DNA of 5,181 bases from contig JAITKW010000022.1 in NCBI GenBank assembly GCA_031278275.1, positions 1-5,181 on the forward strand. The letters are read 5' to 3'. Positions 1 through 4,493 of the stretch are shown one piece after another. The position numbers and the translations under genes were made by a program. Position 1 is the first letter of the stretch. The number at the start of each line of letters is the position of its first letter. Below the pieces are notes generated by a model. It saw only the letters and a list, made by a program, of their open reading frames with translations, was not told where the DNA came from and made no database searches. Source of the stretch: Candidatus Nomurabacteria bacterium (lineage in GTDB: Bacteria > Patescibacteriota > Saccharimonadia > Saccharimonadales > Saccharimonadaceae).

Positions 1-236
1 ATGAGATGTTTGATTTTATACGGGTGTTTAGCCACGTCAATGTCGCTTAAAATAATTTTGCCACTATCAATCGTGCGGAGCGCTTCCATCATTTCCATCG
101 TGGTGGTTTTGCCCGCCCCATTCGGTCCCAAAATGCCAAAAATCTCGCCCTGCCGCACGCTAAAACTAATACCATCAACCGCAGTTTTATCGCCATAACG
201 CTTGGTCAGGTCGGTGACGGTGATGATGTTTTTCAT
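1..236 (-). CDS. ABC transporter ATP-binding protein, N-terminal part (runs off the left edge)
   Basis: The N-terminal 78 residues of an ABC ATPase are visible; the rest lies beyond position 1. The protein begins MKNIITVTDLTKRYGDKTAV. It has an aromatic A-loop residue (Tyr14 in KRYG), a strand leading into GEIFGILGPNGAGKTTT, and thus a complete Walker A/P-loop (G37-T45; Lys43 and Thr44 bind ATP phosphates and Mg). The stretch 'MEALRTIDSGKIILSDIDV' that follows is the usual beta segment before the Q-loop. The style (TDLTKRYG, GPNGAGKTTTMEMMEAL) is that of ABC-2 type exporter ATPases (drug, polysaccharide or daunorubicin-resistance-like), which pair with a separate membrane permease. The substrate cannot be told from this fragment. 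Q-loop, signature and Walker B motifs are outside the window. The start at 236 is supported by the family N-terminus and by a -10 box 7 nt upstream; there is no Shine-Dalgarno sequence. It is transcribed divergently from proS. Confidence 0.93.
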   Translation of the reverse strand, partial: MKNIITVTDLTKRYGDKTAVDGISFSVRQGEIFGILGPNGAGKTTTMEMMEALRTIDSGKIILSDIDVAKHPYKIKHL

Positions 237-243
237 AGTAATA

Positions 244-273
244 AGTGTAACACATATTGCCAAACATAGTCAC
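244..273 (-). promoter_or_regulatory. Extended -10 promoter of the ABC ATPase gene, predicted leaderless
   Basis: On the minus strand TGTTACACT (252 to 244) is an extended -10: TG, one base, then hexamer TACACT. Exactly 7 nt separate the hexamer from the ATG at 236-234, so transcription should begin at or one base before the start codon. No purine-rich ribosome binding site lies between. A weak -35 candidate, GTGACT (273-268, 4 of 6 to TTGACA), sits 18 nt upstream of the hexamer. The promoter is read from sequence only; the match with three other promoters in the window in both motif and spacing strengthens it. Confidence 0.7.
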
Positions 274-290
274 CAAATAATTTCCATTTA

Positions 291-299
291 TGATATAAT
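291..299 (+). promoter_or_regulatory. Extended -10 promoter of proS, predicted leaderless
   Basis: TGATATAAT contains a perfect TATAAT hexamer (294-299) with the TGn extension. It ends 7 nt before the ATG at 307, so the mRNA is expected to start at or next to the initiator codon. No Shine-Dalgarno-like sequence precedes the gene. No convincing -35 is present (best candidate TCACCA at 270-275, 3 of 6), which fits an extended -10 promoter. The possible -35 region overlaps that of the divergent ABC gene. Confidence 0.75.
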
Positions 300-306
300 G
301 CTCACC

Positions 307-1581
307 ATGAAACGTAGCGAATTATTTACTAAAACTTTCAAAACTGTATCCGCCGAGGAAACTAGTCGGAACGCCCAGTTGTTGCTCCGCGCTGGGTATA
401 TTCATAAGGAATTGGCGGGAGTGTATACTTATTTGCCGCTGGGCTTAAAAGTGCTGGAAAAAATCAAAAATATTATCCGTACAGAAATGAATGCGATTGG
501 CGGACAAGAAATGTTGATGTCAACTTTGCAAAACAAAGAACTTTGGGAAGCGACTGACCGGTGGAGTGATAGCAAGGTGGATATTTGGTTCAAAACGGAG
601 CTGGCGGCTGGCGGGCAACTGGGTTTAGCGCCCACGCACGAAGAACCCGTGACCGCCATTATGACAGAATATATTGCGAGCTACAAAGATTTGCCACGTT
701 ATGTTTATCAATTTCAGACCAAGTTCAGGAACGAGTTGCGCGCCAAATCTGGGATTATGCGCACCAGAGAGTTTGTGATGAAAGACATGTATAGTTTTTC
801 CAAAAACCAAGAGGAGCATGACGAGTTTTATGAAAAATCCATCAAGGCTTATCACAAAGTTTACGAACAGATAGGCATTGGTGATATTACGTATAAAACA
901 TTTGCTAGCGGTGGCATTTTTTCCAAATACAGCCACGAGTTTCAAACTTTATGCGCTGCCGGTGAAGACATAGTATATGTCAATCAAGACAAAAGTTTGG
1001 TCATCAACGAAGAAGTTTTTGATGATGAAACTTTGGCAGAGTTTGGCGCCAAAAAAACCGATTTTTCACCAAAAAAAGCGGCGGAAGTGGGAAATATTTT
1101 TTCATTGGGTTTCAAATACTCCAAACCATTAAAACTGGAATACGCCAATAAAGATGATGCCAAACAAACCGTTTACATGGGTTGTTATGGGATTGGCGTA
1201 TCACGTTTGATGGGCGTGGTCGCTGAGATTTTTTCGGACGAAAAAGGTCTGATTTGGCCGGAAAATCTTGCGCCATTTCAAGTTTACTTATTGGGAATTG
1301 GCAAAACAGATAAAGAAGCTGAGGAATTGTATGAAACATTGACCAAACAAGGTGTTGAAGTTTTATTTGATGATCGTGCGGATGTTAGGGTTGGCGAAAA
1401 AATGGCGGACGCAGAGCTTTTGGGCATGCCATATCGGGTGGTGGTGAGCGAAAAATCTTTAGCGGCGGGCAAAGTTGAGCTAAAAAGACGAGCGGGCGAT
1501 GAAGCTCCGTTACTATTGACAAAAGATGCGCTGTTTGCTAAACTAGAGTCTGCTGTTAGAAACTTTGGCAACCAATCATAA
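307..1581 (+). CDS. proS: Prolyl-tRNA synthetase, short form lacking the INS editing domain
   Basis: This class II aminoacyl-tRNA synthetase (424 aa, cytoplasmic) charges tRNA-Pro with proline. Family hallmarks are visible in order: the N-terminal helix 'MKRSELFTKTFK…RNAQLLLRAGYIHKELAGVYTYLPLG'; the T-x-E proline-binding loop APTHEE (108-113); motif 2 in FRNELRAKSGIMRTREFVMKD (about 140-160); SHEFQ (209-213); motif 3 CYGIGVSR (293-300); then WPENLAPFQV leading into the anticodon-binding domain (about 321-424), with the typical VLFDDR and MADAELLGMPYRVVV blocks. Standard bacterial ProS is about 570 aa with an editing insertion of about 180 aa between motifs 2 and 3. Here only about 35-40 residues join GEDIVYV (219-225) to EVGNIFSLG (260-268), so the INS domain is absent. 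I chose the ATG at 307 because it gives the family N-terminus. ATG 298 overlaps the -10 box, and upstream extensions run through the divergent promoter. The stop is TAA. Confidence 0.96.
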   Translation: MKRSELFTKTFKTVSAEETSRNAQLLLRAGYIHKELAGVYTYLPLGLKVLEKIKNIIRTEMNAIGGQEMLMSTLQNKELWEATDRWSDSKVDIWFKTELAAGGQLGLAPTHEEPVTAIMTEYIASYKDLPRYVYQFQTKFRNELRAKSGIMRTREFVMKDMYSFSKNQEEHDEFYEKSIKAYHKVYEQIGIGDITYKTFASGGIFSKYSHEFQTLCAAGEDIVYVNQDKSLVINEEVFDDETLAEFGAKKTDFSPKKAAEVGNIFSLGFKYSKPLKLEYANKDDAKQTVYMGCYGIGVSRLMGVVAEIFSDEKGLIWPENLAPFQVYLLGIGKTDKEAEELYETLTKQGVEVLFDDRADVRVGEKMADAELLGMPYRVVVSEKSLAAGKVELKRRAGDEAPLLLTKDALFAKLESAVRNFGNQS

Positions 1582-1595
1582 CTGGTTGCTATAGT
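1565..1595 (+). promoter_or_regulatory. Probable promoter of greA
   Basis: TGCTATAGT (1587-1595) is an extended -10 with hexamer TATAGT (5 of 6 to TATAAT). TTGGCA (1565-1570, 5 of 6 to TTGACA) lies 19 nt upstream of the hexamer, inside the end of proS. Transcription from here would start near 1602 and give a leader of about 22 nt carrying the greA ribosome binding site. The spacing is slightly long, so confidence is moderate. Read-through from proS across the 42-bp gap is an alternative. Confidence 0.5.
1566..1591 (+). terminator. Hairpin across the proS stop codon; weak terminator or greA control element
   Basis: GCAACCA (1568-1574) pairs perfectly with TGGTTGC (1583-1589) around an 8-nt loop that contains the proS stop codon. 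One G-U and one A-U pair can extend the stem outward to 1566/1591. The stretch after it (TAGTTGTCTTTACT) is only moderately T-rich, so it would be a poor intrinsic terminator. The right arm overlaps the TG extension of the proposed greA promoter, so it could instead be an operator-like dyad or simply chance. Confidence 0.35.
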
Positions 1596-1608
1596 TGTCT
1601 TTACTAAC

Positions 1609-1617
1609 AGGAAGGAG
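1609..1617 (+). promoter_or_regulatory. Strong Shine-Dalgarno site of greA
   Basis: AGGAAGGAG ends 6 nt before the ATG at 1624 and is a near-ideal complement to the 16S rRNA tail. It fixes the greA start. It also contrasts with proS, lysS, the ABC gene and the acidic ORF, which have no such site. Confidence 0.85.
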
Positions 1618-1623
1618 TTTATA

Positions 1624-2079
1624 ATGAAAAATACAGTGCAAATTACAAAAGAGAAAAAATTAGAATTGGAGCAAGAGCTGAAAGACTTAATTGCTAAAAG
1701 ACCGGAAATTGCGGCTGAAATTGCGATTGCGCGTGATTTTGGTGATTTGTCGGAAAACGCTGAATATGACGCAGCGCGAGAAAACCAAACCAGAGTTGAG
1801 TCGCGGATTGTGGAAATTGAAAATATTTTGAAAAATGCCAAAATCATCAAAAATAGCGTGCGAAACAAGGTGGTAGTTGGTACGACCGTGGTCGTCAATA
1901 GCAAAGGCAAAGAAAAAACTTATTCCATTGTCGGTCAAATTGAAGCCGACCCTCTGAGCAATAAAATTAGCAACGAATCGCCACTCGGCAAAGTTCTCAT
2001 GGGCAAAAAAGTTGGTGAAACCGCTGAGTTTGAAGCGCCAAAAGGCAAGATTGTTTATAAAATTGCATCTATTAGCTGA
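1624..2079 (+). CDS. greA: Transcription elongation (transcript cleavage) factor GreA
   Basis: This 151-aa protein is close to the usual GreA length of about 158. GreA enters the RNA polymerase secondary channel and stimulates cleavage of backtracked RNA, rescuing stalled complexes. The N-terminal antiparallel coiled coil spans about residues 8-75. Its tip carries ARDFGDLSENAEYDAARENQ with Asp41 and Glu44, the two acidic residues that coordinate the catalytic Mg ion in E. coli GreA and fall at the same numbers here. The C-terminal FKBP-like domain (about 80-151) shows GTTVVV, YSIVGQIEADP and SPLGKVLMGKKVGE, all typical of the family. The GDLSENAEY tip and the length favour GreA over GreB, and over Gfh/Rnk-type relatives. 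It sits 42 bp after proS and 91 bp before the pilin-like gene. The stop is TGA, which indicates that TGA is a normal stop codon here. Confidence 0.96.
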   Translation: MKNTVQITKEKKLELEQELKDLIAKRPEIAAEIAIARDFGDLSENAEYDAARENQTRVESRIVEIENILKNAKIIKNSVRNKVVVGTTVVVNSKGKEKTYSIVGQIEADPLSNKISNESPLGKVLMGKKVGETAEFEAPKGKIVYKIASIS

Positions 2080-2092
2080 CAAGACCTTGCGA

Positions 2093-2109
2093 AGAGCTTA
2101 ACAAGCTTT
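2093..2109 (+). other. Small hairpin after greA
   Basis: AGCTT (2095-2099) and AAGCT (2103-2107) pair around a 3-nt loop, with an additional G-U and A-U pair outside. No T-run follows (GTGAAACG), so it does not look like a standard intrinsic terminator. It overlaps the proposed -35 of the next gene (2098-2103). Confidence 0.3.
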
Positions 2110-2145
2110 GTGAAACGTGTTAAACTTACAAACATAAGCTTAACA
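2095..2145 (+). repeat. Direct repeat AGCTTAACA flanking the pilin-like gene promoter
   Basis: The 9-mer AGCTTAACA occurs at 2095-2103 and again at 2137-2145, 42 bp apart. That is about four helical turns, so the copies lie on the same DNA face. One copy contains the proposed -35 (TTAACA) and the other lies just past the predicted transcription start. A paired operator is possible; chance in AT-rich spacer DNA is the alternative. Confidence 0.4.
2098..2126 (+). promoter_or_regulatory. Promoter of the pilin-like gene
   Basis: TTAACA (2098-2103, 5 of 6 to TTGACA) lies 17 nt from TAAACT (2121-2126), which carries a TGn extension (TGTTAAACT from 2118). This is the best-formed two-element promoter in the window. 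Transcription would start near 2133, giving a leader of about 38 nt that includes a Shine-Dalgarno site. The -10 lies inside one arm of an inverted repeat. Confidence 0.6.
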
Positions 2146-2146
2146 C
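2117..2146 (+). repeat. Imperfect inverted repeat overlapping the -10 of the pilin-like gene
   Basis: GTGTTAAACTT (2117-2127) and AAGCTTAACAC (2136-2146) are reverse complements at 10 of 11 positions around an 8-nt spacer. The left arm contains the extended -10 and the right arm lies in the early transcribed leader. No T-run follows, so it is not an intrinsic terminator. A dimeric repressor operator fits the geometry, but no regulator is identified. Confidence 0.45.
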
Positions 2147-2156
2147 ACATAAGAAC

Positions 2157-2162
2157 AAGGAA
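2157..2162 (+). promoter_or_regulatory. Shine-Dalgarno site of the pilin-like gene
   Basis: AAGGAA ends 8 nt before the ATG at 2171. It supports this start over later ATG codons such as Met38 and Met76, which lie within or after the proline-rich head. Confidence 0.7.
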
Positions 2163-2170
2163 TTATCAAG

Positions 2171-2971
2171 ATGGACAAAAATAACCAACCTTTTAATAGC
2201 GCCTCTGGAGCAACCCCGCCACCTATCTCACCAGAGCCAGAGCCGAACCCTTTTGCGCCCGAGCAACCAAAAGTAAGTACTATGCCAGTCGCCCCTATAA
2301 CTCCAACCGCACCCCAACCAGTTGACCCCATTGCCACGTCCAACATTGAATCTCAACAAAGCGCTATTTCGGCGCAACCTGCAAAAAAGAACAAGATGAT
2401 ATGGGTGTTGGTTTTGGGCATTTTGTTTGGAATGGCTGTCACGGGCGTGATTGTGATAGTTAGTAAGTCGGCGGAAGAAAACAAAGAAAAACAAGCGTTT
2501 CGCGACACACAGCGCAAAGAAGACATTTCACGCTTCATGACGGCGGTAACGTATTATCAGGCAAATAACCGTGGGGCGATACCAGACTTTACAGATTCTA
2601 AACTCAATCCATCTGGAGCTTGTGAAATAAATTCATCTGGAGAGTTGGCTCATGCCAGTAGTTTTTGCGGTAGCTACGTGGTTGTGGAAGCTAATAACGA
2701 ATTTTTCGATCCCGATGGCACTGTTTATAATATCGTGGCGGCGAATGAGCCCAGCGCAGGTTTTCCGACAACTGTAGACTTCCCTTTAATACTTGAAGAT
2801 GAACAAATCAGGTTGGCGAACGACCTTGATTACGATGAATATGGTCATAAATTGCATGTGGTTTATAACGCAACCTGCCAGAAAGAAGTTGCGGTGGTGA
2901 CTGCTGGTCAGCGCAAGTTTGCGGTGTTATATAAATTGGAAAATGGTGGTGCGATTTGCCAAAGCAACTAA
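2171..2971 (+). CDS. Single-pass membrane protein with proline-rich head and pilin/pseudopilin-like stalk
   Basis: The function is not established. The 266-aa protein has a proline-rich, low-complexity N-terminal head (about residues 15-56, with runs such as TPPPISPEPEPNPFAPEQP). A lysine pair (AKKNK, 71-75) precedes one hydrophobic membrane segment (about 76-98, MIWVLVLGILFGMAVTGVIV). A charged helix with RDTQRKEDISRFMTAVTYYQ (111-130) and NNRGAIPDF follows. That last pattern (R-D-x-x-R-x-x-D-I followed by a helix ending in Y and then N-x-x-G-x-x-P) resembles the alpha-1 C-terminal half of type IV pilins and pseudopilins. The C-terminal domain (about 140-266) has four cysteines (151, 166, 236, 263), enough for two disulfides, as in exported domains. 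Orientation is inferred as N-in/C-out. Unlike a true prepilin, there is no short leader with a G/A-F-x-x-x-E cleavage site before the hydrophobic stretch. It could be a minor pilin with a cytoplasmic extension or an unrelated surface protein. It sits between greA and lysS, with 21 bp to lysS. Confidence 0.85.
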   Translation: MDKNNQPFNSASGATPPPISPEPEPNPFAPEQPKVSTMPVAPITPTAPQPVDPIATSNIESQQSAISAQPAKKNKMIWVLVLGILFGMAVTGVIVIVSKSAEENKEKQAFRDTQRKEDISRFMTAVTYYQANNRGAIPDFTDSKLNPSGACEINSSGELAHASSFCGSYVVVEANNEFFDPDGTVYNIVAANEPSAGFPTTVDFPLILEDEQIRLANDLDYDEYGHKLHVVYNATCQKEVAVVTAGQRKFAVLYKLENGGAICQSN

Positions 2972-2985
2972 GATTATGTTACAAT
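2956..2985 (+). promoter_or_regulatory. Promoter of lysS, predicted leaderless
   Basis: TTGCCA (2956-2961, 5 of 6 to TTGACA) sits 18 nt upstream of TACAAT (2980-2985), which has a TG extension at 2977-2978. The -35 lies within the last codons of the preceding gene. The hexamer ends exactly 7 nt before the lysS ATG (2993), and no Shine-Dalgarno sequence is present, so the message should start at or beside the start codon. The sequence around the -10 (AGATTATGTTACAATCT, 2971-2987) is also a partial palindrome. Confidence 0.75.
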
Positions 2986-2992
2986 CTCGTCT

Positions 2993-4459
2993 ATGGCGAC
3001 TTTGAAAGATTACCGTGATGAGCGGTTGAAGAAATTGGCGAAATTGCACGAGTTGGGCGTTGATCCATATCCGTCCAAAAGCCAACGAACAGTGGAAATC
3101 GGCGAGATTATCAAGGACGCTGAAGGTGGCAAGAATGGGCTGTCTGTGAGTGTGGTTGGGCGGATAAAGTCCATCCGGAGTTTTGGGAAATTGGCGTTTA
3201 TCGTAATCAAAGATTTTACGGGCGAGATTCAATTGTTTTTGAAAGCTGGCGATGTTAAGCCGTTTGATGAAAAAACTCAAAATCTGGGCATGGAAAATAT
3301 CAATTTATTGGATACGGGCGATTTTATTGCAGCGACTGGAAATGTTGGCAAAACTAAAACCGGTGAGATTTCGGTGTTTGTGGAAACCCTCAGGATTTTG
3401 ACGAAAAGTTTGCGTCCTTTGCCTGGGCGCGATGGCTTTACCAACAAAGAAGAGCGTTATCGCCGGCGCTATGTGGACATGAATGTTAACGAAGAAGTGC
3501 GTGCTTGTATGGTGCGGCGTAGCAAGTTTTGGCAAGCCACGCGCGATTTCATGAATGCGCGCGGATTCATTGAGATTAACACGCCAATTTTGGAACACAC
3601 CACTGGCGGGGCGGATGCGGTGCCGTTTGTGACGCACATGGACGCTTTGGATCAGGATTTTTATTTACGTATTAGCCATGAACTGCCCCTGAAAAGATTG
3701 CTGGGCGGCGGTTTTGAAAAAGTTTATGACATTGGCGCGCGTTTTCGCAATGAGGGTGTGGACGATGAACATTTGCCGGAACACATTGCGTTTGAAAGTT
3801 ATGCGGCTTATGAAAATTATGAAGATGGCATGGAATTATACGAGGCGATGATAAAATACGTTTGCGAACAAACTTGGGGAACGTTGCAATTCAAAGTAGG
3901 GGAGTTTGAGATTGATTTGGACAAAAAATGGGAAAGGGTCAAATATGCGGATATTATGCAAGAAAAGTTTGGCGTTGATGTGTTTAACCCCAACAAAAAG
4001 CAGTTAAGGAACGTTTTGAAAGAGCATAATGTGGAGCTTTCTGGCGTGGTGGAAACGCCACGACTTTTGGACAATGTTTGGAAGTTGATTCGTAAAACAT
4101 CGGGTGGCCCTTTTTGGTTGATACACGAACCTTTGGAGATTTCGCCACTCGCCAAACAAGAGCCCTCCGACCCGCGTGTCACGCAAAGGTTTCATCCCGT
4201 GATTGCTGGTACGGAGCTTGGCAATGGTTATTCGGAATTAAACGATCCGCTTGACCAACTTCGCCGTTTTGAAGAACAGCAAGCCATGCGCGACAAGGGT
4301 GATGGCGAGGCGCAAATGTTGGATATGGATTTTGTGGAAATGTTGGAATACGGCATGCCACCGGCTTGTGGTTGGGGTAGTAGCGAGCGTAATTTTTGGG
4401 TGTTTGAGGGAGTGACTGCCCGCGAGGGCGTGCCGTTCCCTTTAATGAAAAAAATATAA
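2993..4459 (+). CDS. lysS: Lysyl-tRNA synthetase, class II
   Basis: This 488-aa cytoplasmic enzyme charges tRNA-Lys and has near-standard length (E. coli about 505). The N-terminal helix (RLKKLAKLHELGVDPYP) leads into an OB-fold anticodon-binding domain (about 50-138: VSVVGRIKSIRSFGKLAFIVIKD). Motif 1 is GFIEINTPIL (191-200). Motif 2 spans about 248-273 (FRNEGVDDEHLPEH). Residues equivalent to the E. coli lysine-binding set are kept: Glu230 in HELPLKRL, Glu268 and Tyr270 in FESY, and Asn411/Tyr413/Glu415 in GNGYSELNDP. EISPLAKQ (382-389) is also typical. This set argues for LysRS over AspRS or AsnRS. Two oddities stand out. Motif 2 has PEHIAFE where PEFTMME-like residues are usual. Motif 3 reads CGWGSSER (459-466) instead of AGLGIGIDR, one residue shorter, although the ATP-contacting Arg (466) remains and REGVPFPLM follows normally. 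No frameshift is apparent. The ATG at 2993 gives the family N-terminus. Confidence 0.95.
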   Translation: MATLKDYRDERLKKLAKLHELGVDPYPSKSQRTVEIGEIIKDAEGGKNGLSVSVVGRIKSIRSFGKLAFIVIKDFTGEIQLFLKAGDVKPFDEKTQNLGMENINLLDTGDFIAATGNVGKTKTGEISVFVETLRILTKSLRPLPGRDGFTNKEERYRRRYVDMNVNEEVRACMVRRSKFWQATRDFMNARGFIEINTPILEHTTGGADAVPFVTHMDALDQDFYLRISHELPLKRLLGGGFEKVYDIGARFRNEGVDDEHLPEHIAFESYAAYENYEDGMELYEAMIKYVCEQTWGTLQFKVGEFEIDLDKKWERVKYADIMQEKFGVDVFNPNKKQLRNVLKEHNVELSGVVETPRLLDNVWKLIRKTSGGPFWLIHEPLEISPLAKQEPSDPRVTQRFHPVIAGTELGNGYSELNDPLDQLRRFEEQQAMRDKGDGEAQMLDMDFVEMLEYGMPPACGWGSSERNFWVFEGVTAREGVPFPLMKKI

Positions 4460-4486
4460 ACAATTTAGTATTCATTGTGTTACAAT
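4457..4486 (+). promoter_or_regulatory. Promoter of the acidic ORF, predicted leaderless
   Basis: TGTTACAAT (4478-4486) is identical to the lysS extended -10, and the hexamer TACAAT again ends exactly 7 nt before the ATG at 4494. No Shine-Dalgarno site is present. A weak -35, TAAACA (4457-4462, 4 of 6), lies 18 nt upstream and overlaps the lysS stop codon. The -10 sits in a perfect 5-bp palindrome, ATTGT-gtt-ACAAT (4474-4486). Confidence 0.7.
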
Positions 4487-4493
4487 AATACTA

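Noticed and set aside
1..198. Plus-strand open frame of 65 codons at the left edge
   Set aside because: The minus strand here encodes a clear ABC ATPase N-terminus with Walker A; the plus frame is its shadow.
202..306. Longer N-terminus for ProS starting at 202 (TTG) or at ATG 298
   Set aside because: The extension crosses the start of the divergent ABC gene and both promoters and does not resemble ProS. ATG 298 overlaps the TATAAT box. The family N-terminus and the 7-nt spacing point to 307.
1620..1625. TATAAT overlapping the greA ATG as a -10 box
   Set aside because: Transcription would start inside greA with no ATG at the right distance, and a strong Shine-Dalgarno site just upstream shows that translation starts at 1624.
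1284..1910. Minus-strand open frame of 208 codons spanning the proS end and greA start
   Set aside because: It overlaps two well-supported genes and its serine/phenylalanine-rich translation is typical of an antisense shadow. No start signals or recognisable domain are seen.
1687..2082. Minus-strand open frame of 131 codons inside greA
   Set aside because: It is antisense to the conserved GreA coiled coil and FKBP-like domain, with no promoter or ribosome binding site.
2610..2642. Direct repeat CATCTGGAG inside the pilin-like gene
   Set aside because: Two 9-bp copies 24 bp apart encode small Ser-Gly turns (PSGA and SSGE); too short and isolated to suggest a repeat element.
4378..4459. Possible frameshift in lysS to explain the odd motif 3
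   Set aside because: The frame stays open, REGVPFPLM follows in the same frame at the family's usual place, and the length is normal, so a real variant is more likely than a frameshift.
4460..4478. Terminator after lysS (ACAAT 4460-4464 with ATTGT 4474-4478)
   Set aside because: Only 5 AT-rich pairs and no T-run; too weak to call.
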